DNA from: Qipengyuania mesophila
Lineage (GTDB): Bacteria; Pseudomonadota; Alphaproteobacteria; Sphingomonadales; Sphingomonadaceae
DNA: 64,000 bases
Direction: 5' to 3'
NCBI RefSeq assembly: GCF_019711655.1
Contig: NZ_JAIGNU010000001.1
Coordinates: 1,831,501-1,895,500, forward strand
A model generated the notes under the pieces. It searched no databases. It saw only the letters and a list, made by a program, of their open reading frames with translations, and was not told where the DNA came from. Below are positions 55,210 through 63,562 of this stretch, in pieces; position 1 is the stretch's first letter, and the number at the start of each line of letters is the position of its first letter. The position numbers were made by a program, and so were the translations under genes.

Positions 55210-57366
55210 TCAGAAGCTGCCCTGCCAACGCAAGGTGACGGCTCGCCCGCGCCCCGAAACGAAATCTCGATCGCTGACGAAGGTGACCGTCTGAGAGAAG
55301 TAGGTGATGTATTGTTCGTCGAGCAGATTGCTGACCGCCAACGAGAAATCGCCGGCCTTCTCGGTTTCGTAACGCAGGATCAAATCGACGAGCGTGTAGC
55401 CGTCGAAGTTAAACTTGGGGTCGTTGCTTTCGAACGTGCGATCGAACAGGCGCGACGCTTGGACGCGCCCACTCAGTGGTCCAGCGATTGGCCCTTCGAC
55501 GAAAGCGTTAAGGCGATCAGGGGCGATGTTGCGGCCATCGAGTTCGCGATCGACGATATCATCCCCGTCGCTGTCGAACCGTCCGTCGAGTGCGGCAAAG
55601 CTTGCGCCCAGTCGGTGCCCGCTGCCCAGCTTATAGCTGGCGGCGATTTCCAGCCCTTCGATTTCGGTGCGCTCGCGCCGGACCTGGCCGGCACCCCCCA
55701 CGACCTGGATGCGCGAGCCGAGATCCGAATTCGACCAGAAGTAGCTCGCCGTCAGATCGAGGCCGCCTCCGCGCCAACCAGTTCCAACTTCGACGTTGTC
55801 GGCAATGACGGGCTGCAGGTCGACAAGTTCTTCGACACTCTGCCCCGGCGTGCTCACGGAGCGCAGAATCAAGCCAGCATCGGGCATGGTAAAGCCCTGG
55901 GCGTAGGAACCGAAGAGCGTGAAGCCGTCCATCGGCTTGAGAACGATGCCGGCATTGAATAGAACTTCGTCGAAGCTGGGCTCGCCGCCCTCCACGAAGG
56001 TGCTGTTTGCGCTGGCGATAGTAGTAAAATCGGGGACCTCGAGCGTCGCATTCTCCCAACGCGCTCCCCCGGACAATCGCACCACCTCTCCTGCCAGCGC
56101 CTGTTCCAGCTGCACGAAAGGAGCCCAGCCGTGATAAATCAACTCCGGCACCCAGAGCCGATCTGTCTGTGCCAGCTCCTGAAAGCTGCGGTCGCGCAGG
56201 TAATCGGCCCCGAGGGCCAGTTGCAGTCCGTTCCAGAGCGCATCTTTACGCACCCACGTCAGCTTCGCACCGTATTTTTCAGAGCTGAGCGCGGACTGGT
56301 CGAACAGCGTTCCTGCCGGCGCGATTGCCGGATCCTGAAAGACCGGGAAAGTATCACCACCATAAAGGGCGTAGAAGTCGAAGTAGTAGCCCTGGAGCGT
56401 CAGATCTCCGCCGAGCAAGGAGTCGTGCGAATAGGACAGCGCCGCGTTGAACGCCTCCGTGAAGGTGGGATCGCCAGCCGGGGTTCCTGGGACGGAAGTG
56501 GCTGGAACTCCGGCATCTCGGTTGCCGAGAACCGTCGTGTAGTCGCCTTCTCCGGTTACCTCAAAGAAGTTTACTGTTCCCTCAATCCGCTGGCCCGGTG
56601 CCGGCTCGAAGCCTGCTTTGCCGAACAGCGCGAGGCTGTGGCTGTCCATCAGTTCGCCCTGGATGGTGTCGACCGCGATCGGACGATCATTGCCGTCGAA
56701 GAATAGGTCATGCTTTTCGTAAGCCGCGCCGCCCACGAAATCGAACGCGCCCAACTTCCGACCAGCCACTCCGGCCACGCGGTAATGGAAGCCGTTTTCC
56801 TCGAAATCGTCGGTAGTGATCTCGGCGGTGATCCGGTTCAGCCATTCGCCGGTTTTCGGGGCATCCACGGTCACATAGTTGATCACACCGCCAGTTGCGC
56901 CGACCCCCTGGATTGCATTCGCGCCGTAGATGACTTCCACCCGCTCGACGAACGCCGGATCGATCGTGAAACCGCTGCGCTTTCCGTCGCGTAGCGGAGT
57001 GGACTGCGGAATGCTGTCGACCATGTAGAGCGGTGTTCGCCCTCGCAGCGATTCGCCGGTGCTGGTTAGCTTTTGTCGGGCCGGGGCGAGACTGGGAATG
57101 GAAAAGGAAAGACTGTCGAGGAGACTGGCGCTCACAGCCAGTTGTGTCTCCATCTCTTCCCGGCCGATGATCTTGACGGTGTTTGGAATAGCAGTGATCG
57201 GCGTCGGCGTCCGGGTGGCAGAGACAATAATTGTATTCTTGGAATCGACCTCTTCGCTCTTCTCGGTTGCTTGGAGAGCGTCGGTCGGCTGCGCTTTATC
57301 CTGCGCATAAGCCGGCGCAAACGTTAGGGCGGTGCTGGCGGCGCCGAGCAGAAGATAGGGCCTCAT
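55210..57366 (-). CDS. TonB-dependent receptor, Fur-box regulated
   Basis: A 718-residue outer-membrane receptor. ATG 57366 follows AGGAAGGAAATT and gives signal peptide 'LLLGAASTALTFAPAYAQ'. 'NTIIVSATRTPTPITAIPNTVKIIGREEME' leads into the plug, with 'FVERVEVIYGANAIQGVGATGGVINYVTVDAP' as the conserved plug motif. A 22-strand barrel ends with 'YITYFSQTVTF..GRAVTLRWQGSF', with the terminal Phe needed for assembly. Two Fur-like palindromes in its promoter suggest an iron-siderophore ligand; a copper-chelate ligand is the alternative because of the neighbours. Confidence 0.9.
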   Translation of the reverse strand: MRPYLLLGAASTALTFAPAYAQDKAQPTDALQATEKSEEVDSKNTIIVSATRTPTPITAIPNTVKIIGREEMETQLAVSASLLDSLSFSIPSLAPARQKLTSTGESLRGRTPLYMVDSIPQSTPLRDGKRSGFTIDPAFVERVEVIYGANAIQGVGATGGVINYVTVDAPKTGEWLNRITAEITTDDFEENGFHYRVAGVAGRKLGAFDFVGGAAYEKHDLFFDGNDRPIAVDTIQGELMDSHSLALFGKAGFEPAPGQRIEGTVNFFEVTGEGDYTTVLGNRDAGVPATSVPGTPAGDPTFTEAFNAALSYSHDSLLGGDLTLQGYYFDFYALYGGDTFPVFQDPAIAPAGTLFDQSALSSEKYGAKLTWVRKDALWNGLQLALGADYLRDRSFQELAQTDRLWVPELIYHGWAPFVQLEQALAGEVVRLSGGARWENATLEVPDFTTIASANSTFVEGGEPSFDEVLFNAGIVLKPMDGFTLFGSYAQGFTMPDAGLILRSVSTPGQSVEELVDLQPVIADNVEVGTGWRGGGLDLTASYFWSNSDLGSRIQVVGGAGQVRRERTEIEGLEIAASYKLGSGHRLGASFAALDGRFDSDGDDIVDRELDGRNIAPDRLNAFVEGPIAGPLSGRVQASRLFDRTFESNDPKFNFDGYTLVDLILRYETEKAGDFSLAVSNLLDEQYITYFSQTVTFVSDRDFVSGRGRAVTLRWQGSF

Positions 57367-57377
57367 AATTTCCTTCC

Positions 57378-57392
57378 TGCGAATCGTTCGCA
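57378..57392 (-). promoter_or_regulatory. Fur-like box, proximal
   Basis: The 15-mer TGCGAATCGTTCGCA is a perfect 6-3-6 palindrome located 12 bases ahead of the receptor start codon, over the ribosome site/leader. It resembles the TGC-N-A-A-T..GCA Fur sites of alphaproteobacteria. Confidence 0.6.
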
Positions 57393-57424
57393 GGCGGAAT
57401 AGAAGCGAGGCCACCGTCCGTCAA

Positions 57425-57439
57425 TGCGAATGATTTGCA
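57425..57439 (-). promoter_or_regulatory. Fur-like box, distal
   Basis: TGCGAATGATTTGCA is a 7-1-7 palindrome with one mismatch pair, the classical alphaproteobacterial Fur pattern, about 60 bases ahead of the receptor start. The two boxes are 47 bases apart centre to centre. Confidence 0.7.
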
Positions 57440-57618
57440 ATAGCGAGTAAGTTTGCGGTGGGTTGGAATGATTGCGCCTGTCGATCGCCTGAGTGTTCCA
57501 TTACCACCGCAATCGGATCGTTAGCGTCGGTCCAACTCCTGGCACATCGCTAGCTTGGGGGAAGCGTCGTCAGGTGGGTGGGAGCGGACGGTCTGCTTAT
57601 GGTCTCGTAGGTTTAGGC

Positions 57619-58011
57619 TTAGCCTTCGCCGCCAGCCAGACTTTCCAACACCGGGCACCGGTCATCACTGGTAGTGCCACACTGCCTGATCAATTTTGTC
57701 AGAGCAGTTTCCATGCGCGCGAGGTCCGCCAGCTTGGCGCGGACGTTCCCGAGATGCTGTTCCGCGATTGATTGCACTTGATCGCAATGCACATCGGGCC
57801 CCGGTGTGAGGTCGAGCAGCGCCCGCACCTCTTCAAGGGAGAAGCCGAGTTCGCGCGCACGCCGAACGAAGCGCAGCCGCTCGATGTCCCGAAGACCATA
57901 GTCGCGGTAAGCGCCCCTTCGTGGAGGCGGGTCGATGACTCCTATCCGCTCATAATATCGGATTGTCTCGATTTTGCATCTGGTCTGTTTCGATACATCT
58001 CCGATTTTCAC
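57619..58011 (-). CDS. merR: MerR-family metal-responsive regulator
   Basis: A 130-residue activator from GTG 58011 ('KIGDVSKQTRCKIETIRYYERIGVIDPPPRRGAYRDYG', the MerR DNA-binding domain). The sensor region has 'DVHCDQVQSIAEQHLGNVRAKLADLARMETALTKLIRQC', a dimerisation helix between two Cys, then a third Cys eight residues on ('CGTTSDDRCP'). Three Cys at these places is the metal-binding layout of Hg/Cd/Pb-type MerR proteins; the spacing of the last pair differs slightly from classical MerR. It is divergent from merT, with a MerR-type promoter between them. Confidence 0.88.
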   Translation of the reverse strand: MKIGDVSKQTRCKIETIRYYERIGVIDPPPRRGAYRDYGLRDIERLRFVRRARELGFSLEEVRALLDLTPGPDVHCDQVQSIAEQHLGNVRAKLADLARMETALTKLIRQCGTTSDDRCPVLESLAGGEG

Positions 58012-58021
58012 ACGAAACCCC

Positions 58022-58052
58022 TTGAGTCTGTAGTTGCTATAGACTGTAAATA
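58022..58052 (+). promoter_or_regulatory. MerR-type promoter and operator
   Basis: TTGAGT (58022-58027) and TAAATA (58047-58052) are separated by 19 bases, the over-long spacing that MerR activators correct by twisting DNA. Inside the spacer a 21-bp dyad (58025-58045) has arms AGTCTgTAG and CTAtAGACT. It reads toward merT. Confidence 0.8.
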
Positions 58053-58081
58053 ATTGCGGGAATTTTGCAAAGGGACGACTG

Positions 58082-58429
58082 GTGCGCAGCTTCAGCACAT
58101 GGTGGAACGGATTAGCGGCGGGCAGCGGTGTCTTTGCTGCCTTCGGAGCAGCCGCTTGCTGTGCACTCCCATTGACGCTTACGTCGATTGGTGTGGGTTC
58201 CGCGTGGCTTGGCAGTATTTCGCCTGTCGTGGCTCCCTATCGCACGCATCTGCTCATTGTTGCCTCGGTGTTGCTTGTTGCTGCGACCGCTCGATTGCTC
58301 TGGCAGTTTCGACAGGCGCGCACTTGCCCGGCAGACGGAGCTTGCGGATCATCGACCTATCGAGCGCTGATCGCCATAGGGATTGCCATCGGTGCGGCGC
58401 TGCTGACAGGTGCCATTCTCTATGGTTGA
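58082..58429 (+). CDS. merT: MerT-type mercuric-ion transporter
   Basis: A 115-residue inner-membrane protein with three hydrophobic segments, starting at GTG 58082 behind AAAGGGA. 'GVFAAFGAAACCALPLTLTSIGVG' holds the vicinal Cys pair in helix 1 that takes Hg(II) from the periplasm, and 'ARTCPADGAC' provides the cytosolic Cys pair. It is the first gene of a three-gene operon. No merP gene for the usual periplasmic partner accompanies it. Confidence 0.85.
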   Translation: MRSFSTWWNGLAAGSGVFAAFGAAACCALPLTLTSIGVGSAWLGSISPVVAPYRTHLLIVASVLLVAATARLLWQFRQARTCPADGACGSSTYRALIAIGIAIGAALLTGAILYG

Positions 58430-58634
58430 TCCGATCCTGATCTCGCGCTTGCGCTGTCCCGAATGCGGTCATGAGGAGGACATGGAAATGCCGACCGACG
58501 CTTGCCTGTTCTTCCATAACTGCGCGGGTTGCGGCGTTCGCCTTCAGCCGCTCCAAGGCGATTGCTGCGTATTCTGTTCATACGGCACCGTTCCCTGCCC
58601 CCCGATTCAGGAAGGGGACTGCTGCAATGGCTGA
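58422..58634 (+). CDS. GDCCVxC-domain small protein
   Basis: A 70-residue protein overlapping merT by eight bases. 'LRCPECGHEEDMEMPTDACLFFHNCAGCG' is a zinc-ribbon-like start, and 'GDCCVFCSYGTVPCPPIQ' is the defining GDCCVxC motif; in some relatives one Cys is selenocysteine. It has 12 Cys. Function is unknown, but genes of this type often lie next to merT-like genes, so a cytosolic carrier of Hg(II) from MerT to the reductase is plausible. Confidence 0.85.
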   Translation: MVDPILISRLRCPECGHEEDMEMPTDACLFFHNCAGCGVRLQPLQGDCCVFCSYGTVPCPPIQEGDCCNG

Positions 58635-59958
58635 GACTTTTGATTTCGTCGCTATCGGATCGGGAACTGCAGCGCAGGTCGCAGTCCACCGCATGGCCGA
58701 GGCCGGGAAGCGATGCGCGGTTATCGATTATAGGCCTTACGGCGGCACGTGCGCTTTACGCGGGTGCGACCCGAAGAAGATGATGGTTAGCGGGGAGGAG
58801 GCGCTAGCGGCATACAGGCGAATGAAGGGGAAGGGTATTGAAGGCTCGGTTTCCATTAACTGGGGCGAGCTCCAGGCTTTTAAGCGGAGCTTCACGGACC
58901 CTGTCCCTGAAAAACAGGAAGCTCGCTACGAACGTAAGGGCGTCGAGACCTTCCACGGCGCGGCGCGCTTCGCTGGCCCCGACCGGATCGCGGTAGGCGG
59001 CAGGGAACTCTGTTTCTCCCACGCGCTCATCGCGACGGGAGCGGAGCCTCGACCACTTGGCATCGAAGGCGAGGTGTTGCTGACTCATAGCGATGCGTTT
59101 CTAGAACTCGAAACCCTTCCAGAACAGATCGTATTCGTCGGCGGCGGATACATTGCTGCGGAATTTGCCCACCTCGCCGCGCGCGCCGGTGCAAAGGTCA
59201 CTATCGTCCAACGAGGCCGCATTCTGAAAGCCTTCGACCCTGACACGGTCGATTGGCTCATGCCGAGTTTTGACAATCTCGGCATCGAAATCGTGGATGC
59301 TGAGGTCGACAGCGTAGCGAAGAGAGACGGCGTTCTATCCGTGCATGCTAGCGATCGCAGGATCGAAGGAGATGTGGTGGTGCACGCTGCCGGACGAGTT
59401 CCTGCGATCGGCTCGCTCGATCTGGAGGCCGGAGACGTCGCGTTTGATGATGGCCGCTTGGTGCTTACCGAACAGCTACGCAGCCAGAGCAACCCCAAGG
59501 TCTTCGCGGCGGGTGACGCTGCTGCAAATGGTCCGCCACTAACACCGGTCTCCAGTCACGATGCCAAGGTCGTGGTAGAAAACATACTCGAAGACAGCGG
59601 CCGAACACCAAACTATCGGGGGGTTCCGAGTGCGCTTTTCACGGAGCCGCCGGCGGCGAGAGTCGGAATGTTGGAAAGCGAGGCGCGTGAGGCAGGGCTG
59701 GATTTCACGGTGCATGCTGGCTCGCACCCCGGTTGGTTTTCGGCGAGGCGGCTGAACGAAGAGATCTATGGCCACAAGCTGCTGGTCGAGAATGGCACAG
59801 GGCGCATCCTTGGAGCCCACCTGGTCGGCCCTGACGCCGACGAGCTCATCAATGTCTTTGGCTTGGCCATGCGACATGGGCTCACCGCGGACGACATTAA
59901 ATCGACAATGTTCGCCTATCCGACGGCGGCCTCCGATGCCGGAGATATGTTGGGTTGA
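58627..59958 (+). CDS. FAD/NAD(P) disulfide oxidoreductase, MerA-related but non-canonical
   Basis: A 443-residue flavoprotein starting at ATG 58627, eight bases inside the GDCCVxC gene, with AGGAAGGGG as ribosome site. 'FVAIGSGTAAQVAVHRMAEAGKRCAVID' binds FAD, 'GGTCALRGCDPKK' has the redox Cys pair and 'IVFVGGGYIAAEFAHLAARAG' binds NAD(P). The C terminus 'AYPTAASDAGDMLG' lacks both the Cys-Cys of mercuric reductase and the His-x-x-x-x-Glu of dihydrolipoamide dehydrogenase, and there is no N-terminal MerP-like domain. The substrate is uncertain. Confidence 0.87.
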   Translation: MAETFDFVAIGSGTAAQVAVHRMAEAGKRCAVIDYRPYGGTCALRGCDPKKMMVSGEEALAAYRRMKGKGIEGSVSINWGELQAFKRSFTDPVPEKQEARYERKGVETFHGAARFAGPDRIAVGGRELCFSHALIATGAEPRPLGIEGEVLLTHSDAFLELETLPEQIVFVGGGYIAAEFAHLAARAGAKVTIVQRGRILKAFDPDTVDWLMPSFDNLGIEIVDAEVDSVAKRDGVLSVHASDRRIEGDVVVHAAGRVPAIGSLDLEAGDVAFDDGRLVLTEQLRSQSNPKVFAAGDAAANGPPLTPVSSHDAKVVVENILEDSGRTPNYRGVPSALFTEPPAARVGMLESEAREAGLDFTVHAGSHPGWFSARRLNEEIYGHKLLVENGTGRILGAHLVGPDADELINVFGLAMRHGLTADDIKSTMFAYPTAASDAGDMLG

Positions 59959-60160
59959 GCAGCAACTTAGCGCCTGAGCTCTCCCGATCGCTGAGGTGTG
60001 ACCGCGGTTAGGAAGCATTGCTATTCGACAAACATCCGCAATCATGGTCGTTAGTCGACGGTCGGCTCCTAGCTTATCGCTAGATCGGCGACTCGGTCAC
60101 GAACTTAGTGAAAAAGTGACGAACCGACGACGCGCGCCCGGAGTCACTCACACTCAATCA

Positions 60161-60604
60161 TTACACCGCTACCGATTTAGCGCTCATCCACCAGCCGAGC
60201 ACACCACCAAAGATCAGATGTGCGACGATTGTGATCGCATTGCGTGCCATCTCGAACCACGGATAAAGCGCAGTTAGGCCGTAAAAATTGACGAGATAGA
60301 CCAGTAAACCGAAAACCAGCCCAGCACCGATCTTGGCGGCAAAAACCCTCTGAAACCGGTTAATAAACAGAGCAAAAATCACGCCCAGAACTGCGGAAAG
60401 TGCGAAATGGACTAGCATGCCCACGGTAAAAATGCCTGCGTCAAACGTAGCCGGAGGAGGCAAAACTTCCTCACCCATAGCGATAGCAGCTATCATGCGC
60501 GGTGGGCCAAACGCACTACCTCCGCCGACAGTCGGAACCAAAATCATTTCGACCAGAACGAAAATTAGCCCTGCGACTAATCCCCCGACAATACCGGTTT
60601 TCAT
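60161..60604 (-). CDS. Four-helix membrane protein of unknown function
   Basis: A 147-residue protein with four membrane segments ('GIVGGLVAGLIFVLVEMILVPTV', 'GMLVHFALSAVLGVIFALFI', 'IGAGLVFGLLVYLVNFYGL', 'AHLIFGGVLGWWM'). 'FGPPRMIAAIAMGEEVLPPP' between the first two and the conserved His in 'LVHFALS' and 'VAHLIFG' resemble a group seen in Burkholderia and sphingomonads (DUF6789-like; from memory). A metal or small-molecule role is unproven. It is divergent from the hydrolase gene. Confidence 0.65.
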   Translation of the reverse strand: MKTGIVGGLVAGLIFVLVEMILVPTVGGGSAFGPPRMIAAIAMGEEVLPPPATFDAGIFTVGMLVHFALSAVLGVIFALFINRFQRVFAAKIGAGLVFGLLVYLVNFYGLTALYPWFEMARNAITIVAHLIFGGVLGWWMSAKSVAV

Positions 60605-60807
60605 AGATGGCTCCTCTCATCTCAATGCTATAGCTGGTTCGCTGCACGAAGCGAGAAGGTTACAGTCCTTTCCAATTGAAATAGAAATTCTGGAATTTTT
60701 CTGACTGTCCGCAATCGGGTCGGAATCGGACCGTCCGCTCTCGGCCTCACCTTCGGCAATATAGACATCCACGGGCCCATAAGTCGGTCTGAGACGTTAC
60801 CCGTTCC

Positions 60808-61599
60808 ATGACCATGCACTACACGCGCACGGGGCGCGGAAAACCCCTCCTCCTGGTTCATGGACTGGGGGCTACCTGCGGCTCGTGGGACACGATCTCG
60901 CCTGTGCTTTCCCAAGACAGGGAGGTAATCGCCGTAGACCTGCCCGGGCATGGGCAGACACGCGAACAGGCCGACAGCGGCACGTTCGAAGGGCTCGCGC
61001 GCAGTCTCGACGAATGGCTCGGCGCGGAGAATTTCACAGGTATTGATATGGTTGGCAGCTCGCTGGGTGCTCGCCTGGTGCTCGAGATGGCGCGGCGCGG
61101 TCGAGCGGGCGCGGTTGTCGCACTGGATCCGGGCGGCTTCTGGCAGGGGTGGGAGCGCACTTACTTCAAAGCCACCTTAACGCCTTCGGTTGCTCTGGTT
61201 CGCGCTCTGCGACCGGCGCTTCCTGCTATCATCGGAAATGTCGCAGGACGGACCGCGCTCATGGCGCAGCTCTCTGCAAGGCCGTGGGCGCTCGACCCGG
61301 CATTCGTCGCGCGTGAATTGAAGTCATTGGCTGATACGCGCACCGTCAATTCGCTTGTGAGGGACCTCGCCAACGGCGCAATGCAGGAGGGCCCTGCAAA
61401 AACGTCTGCACGGGTTGTCATCGGCTGGGGACGCAAGGATCGACTGTGTCTTCCGCAGCAGGCTGATCGCGCGGCCAAAGCCTTCCCTGAAGCCACGCTG
61501 CACTGGTTCGATCATAGCGGACACTTCCCGATGTGGGATCAGCCAGAGGAGACCGTTCGCGTGATTCTGGATGCAACGAGCGTCTCGGAATCGAAATGA
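60808..61599 (+). CDS. Alpha/beta-fold hydrolase
   Basis: A 263-residue hydrolase with a complete triad: Ser in 'MVGSSLGARLVLE', Asp in 'VIGWGRKDRLCLP' and His in 'DHSGHFPMWDQPEET'. 'LLLVHGLGATCGSWDTISPVLSQDREVIAVDLPGHGQT' provides the oxyanion hole and is typical of esterase/epoxide-hydrolase-like members. Substrate cannot be predicted. The Met start at 60808 lacks a strong ribosome site; an AAATTC-TG-GAATTT palindrome at 60685-60698 in the divergent promoter region could be an operator. Confidence 0.82.
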   Translation: MTMHYTRTGRGKPLLLVHGLGATCGSWDTISPVLSQDREVIAVDLPGHGQTREQADSGTFEGLARSLDEWLGAENFTGIDMVGSSLGARLVLEMARRGRAGAVVALDPGGFWQGWERTYFKATLTPSVALVRALRPALPAIIGNVAGRTALMAQLSARPWALDPAFVARELKSLADTRTVNSLVRDLANGAMQEGPAKTSARVVIGWGRKDRLCLPQQADRAAKAFPEATLHWFDHSGHFPMWDQPEETVRVILDATSVSESK

Positions 61600-61901
61600 T
61601 ACTGCAACTGGGCCGTTAGCAAAGGGGCTACTCCCACTGTAAGGTCTTTTGTTGGGCCGGTAGCAGATAGTCCGCATTCGGCCACGAGGGCTCGGCAAGC
61701 AGCCATAGAGCGGTTCTTCTTGTGCTGCCCCATCAAGTGTGTGGGACTTATGCTCAAAAGCGATTGCGATCAGCTCTTCAATTTAACATGCATCAGCGTG
61801 GTACCCGGAGAGTCGCCTATATCGAGCAACGCAACCAGCCAAGCGCTGGATACCCTATGGGGTTTCAGCGGCTTTATGACCGGATCGACTCTCTTGCCTT
61901 T
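61600..61901. other. Spacer without recognisable gene
   Basis: Between the hydrolase and the winged-helix gene I see no coding frame with a ribosome site or recognisable motif, and no strong hairpin. The two genes converge on it. Confidence 0.4.
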
Positions 61902-62300
61902 CTAGCGCGCCAAGCTTTTGTGATCCGAACTGCGATAGTTCCACCGGTATGCGCCGAAGCCCCGCAAGACGCTGATCTGGTCGAATTCAGGTTCGATATT
62001 TCGAAAACTCGATCGGATGCGTTCGATATACTTCGAAACCGTCTGATCGTAGATTTCGCCTCCGGCAACGGTCGCGAGAAGCGATCGCGTAAGCCCGCGC
62101 CCCTCGGCCTTCACCAAAGCTTCCACCATCAGGTGCTGGCTTCGCGGCAACGACAGCGGGTGGCCTTCGAACAGAAGGTCGCCGCGTCTGTCGATGGTGA
62201 TGTTGCCATAGGTGAATTCCTCGAACTGCCGCAAATTGCATCCGCAGTTCGGACAGAGGCTCGTCGCTGCACGGTGCTGGAAGTTTTGACGATGGATCAT
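61902..62300 (-). CDS. Winged-helix (OmpR-type) DNA-binding protein with Cys motif
   Basis: A 132-residue protein. An N-terminal 'CPNCGCNLRQF' motif could bind zinc. It is followed by 'GNITIDRRGDLLFEGHPLSLPRSQHLMVEALVKAEGRGLTRSLLATVAG' and 'DQTVSKYIERIRSSFRNIEPEFDQISVLRGFGAYRW', which is the trans_reg_C winged helix with its recognition helix and wing hairpin. No receiver domain is present. The start overlaps the HupE stop by four bases, making it the last gene of the TPR-HupE-regulator operon. Confidence 0.8.
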   Translation of the reverse strand: MIHRQNFQHRAATSLCPNCGCNLRQFEEFTYGNITIDRRGDLLFEGHPLSLPRSQHLMVEALVKAEGRGLTRSLLATVAGGEIYDQTVSKYIERIRSSFRNIEPEFDQISVLRGFGAYRWNYRSSDHKSLAR

Positions 62301-63562
62301 GTGCGGATCGTCCTGTTGACATAATCATCGGCGGCCGCGCGGCGTCGGACGGTCAGGCCGAGCGCGATCAGCGAGGCTGCGAGCGCCAGCCATCCCATTT
62401 GTCCCATCGCGGCTTCCATGGATGCGACCAGACCCGCGGCGAGGCCCGTCGTGCGATTGACGATCCAGGCGATCGCCGCCGTAGCACAGGCATAGGCCAG
62501 CGTTCGGCGCATCCCGTCGTAGAAAGGGTGCCGGGACAAGACGAGCAATGAGGGAACAACGACGGTAACGAGGGCAAGCTGGACCATTTCTATGCCGAGG
62601 TTGAACCCCAGCAGGGTAAGCGCGCCGCTTGCGGCGCCGGCATGCGACTTCTGGACCAACGTGGCAAAGGCGAGTCCGTGAACCAGCCCGAACGACAGCG
62701 CCACGACCGGCTCCCTGCCGGGCAGAATCGGGCGCACCGCATGCATTGCGGAGACGAGCACCGACACGGCAATTGCAGTTTCAACGGGTGCGACGGGCAG
62801 CGACCATTGCCATAGGGTCGCGACCACAAGCGTCACGCTGTGACCGAGCGTAAAAGCGGTGACGATCTTGGCGAGCTGAGCGAGCGTTTCACCCGTCGGA
62901 CGATGCCCGGCCCAAAGTCCGGAGCGGGCGACCAGCGGTGCGGGTAGGAGCAGGGCCAGAAGGAAGAGCAGGTGGTCGTACCCCTCCAGAATATGATGCG
63001 CGCCGAGCGTTATTGCGCTGACCAAGGGATCGAACAGGCTTGGCCTGGAAAGTGCGATATCAAGCGAGGAACTGCCGTCCCGGACTGCTCCGAGGAGAGC
63101 CCCCTCGTCGCCCTCCCGACCATCGTCGAGAAGAAAAAGCGCGAAATGGCCAGGCAGCGTATCCGTCAGAACCCGCCAATCGATCGTCAACTCGCGCGGG
63201 GACATGCCGGTTGGCGGTGCAAGCTCGGCGACGGCGTGCAAATCCGCCCCGCCCTCGGTGCGAACGAACTCGATTGTGTGGACCGACACATTCCACGGCT
63301 GCCCCTGCGGACCCGAAACACTGATATGACCAAGCAGGTAATCGCGTGCGCTGCGGAGCGACTGACCGCTTCCATCGACCGGATTGCCCGTGCCAAAGGC
63401 ATATTCGCCCTCGGGTACGATGATATCGGCGGTCACCGCATCTTCGGTCAGCCTCAGACGAACTTCCGAATTGGGAGTCGAATGCGCAGCGAGGGGAGAT
63501 GTCATGAAGACCAGCATCGCGAGTGCGATCAGCCGCAGAACCAAGGGCGCGACACCCGTCAT
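62297..63562 (-). CDS. HupE/UreJ-family membrane protein, second copy
   Basis: A 421-residue protein with signal peptide ('LIALAMLVFMTSPLAAHS'), a 170-residue extracytoplasmic domain and about seven membrane segments. 'LGAHHILEGYDHLLFLLALLL', 'FTLGHSVTLVVATLW', 'FGLVHGLAFATLV' and 'FNLGIEMVQLALV' are the HupE motifs, in the same order as in the copy at 3767-4738. The longer soluble domain sets it apart. ATG 63562 overlaps the TPR gene stop by four bases. Substrate unknown; a metal is suggested by family. Confidence 0.85.
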   Translation of the reverse strand: MTGVAPLVLRLIALAMLVFMTSPLAAHSTPNSEVRLRLTEDAVTADIIVPEGEYAFGTGNPVDGSGQSLRSARDYLLGHISVSGPQGQPWNVSVHTIEFVRTEGGADLHAVAELAPPTGMSPRELTIDWRVLTDTLPGHFALFLLDDGREGDEGALLGAVRDGSSSLDIALSRPSLFDPLVSAITLGAHHILEGYDHLLFLLALLLPAPLVARSGLWAGHRPTGETLAQLAKIVTAFTLGHSVTLVVATLWQWSLPVAPVETAIAVSVLVSAMHAVRPILPGREPVVALSFGLVHGLAFATLVQKSHAGAASGALTLLGFNLGIEMVQLALVTVVVPSLLVLSRHPFYDGMRRTLAYACATAAIAWIVNRTTGLAAGLVASMEAAMGQMGWLALAASLIALGLTVRRRAAADDYVNRTIRT

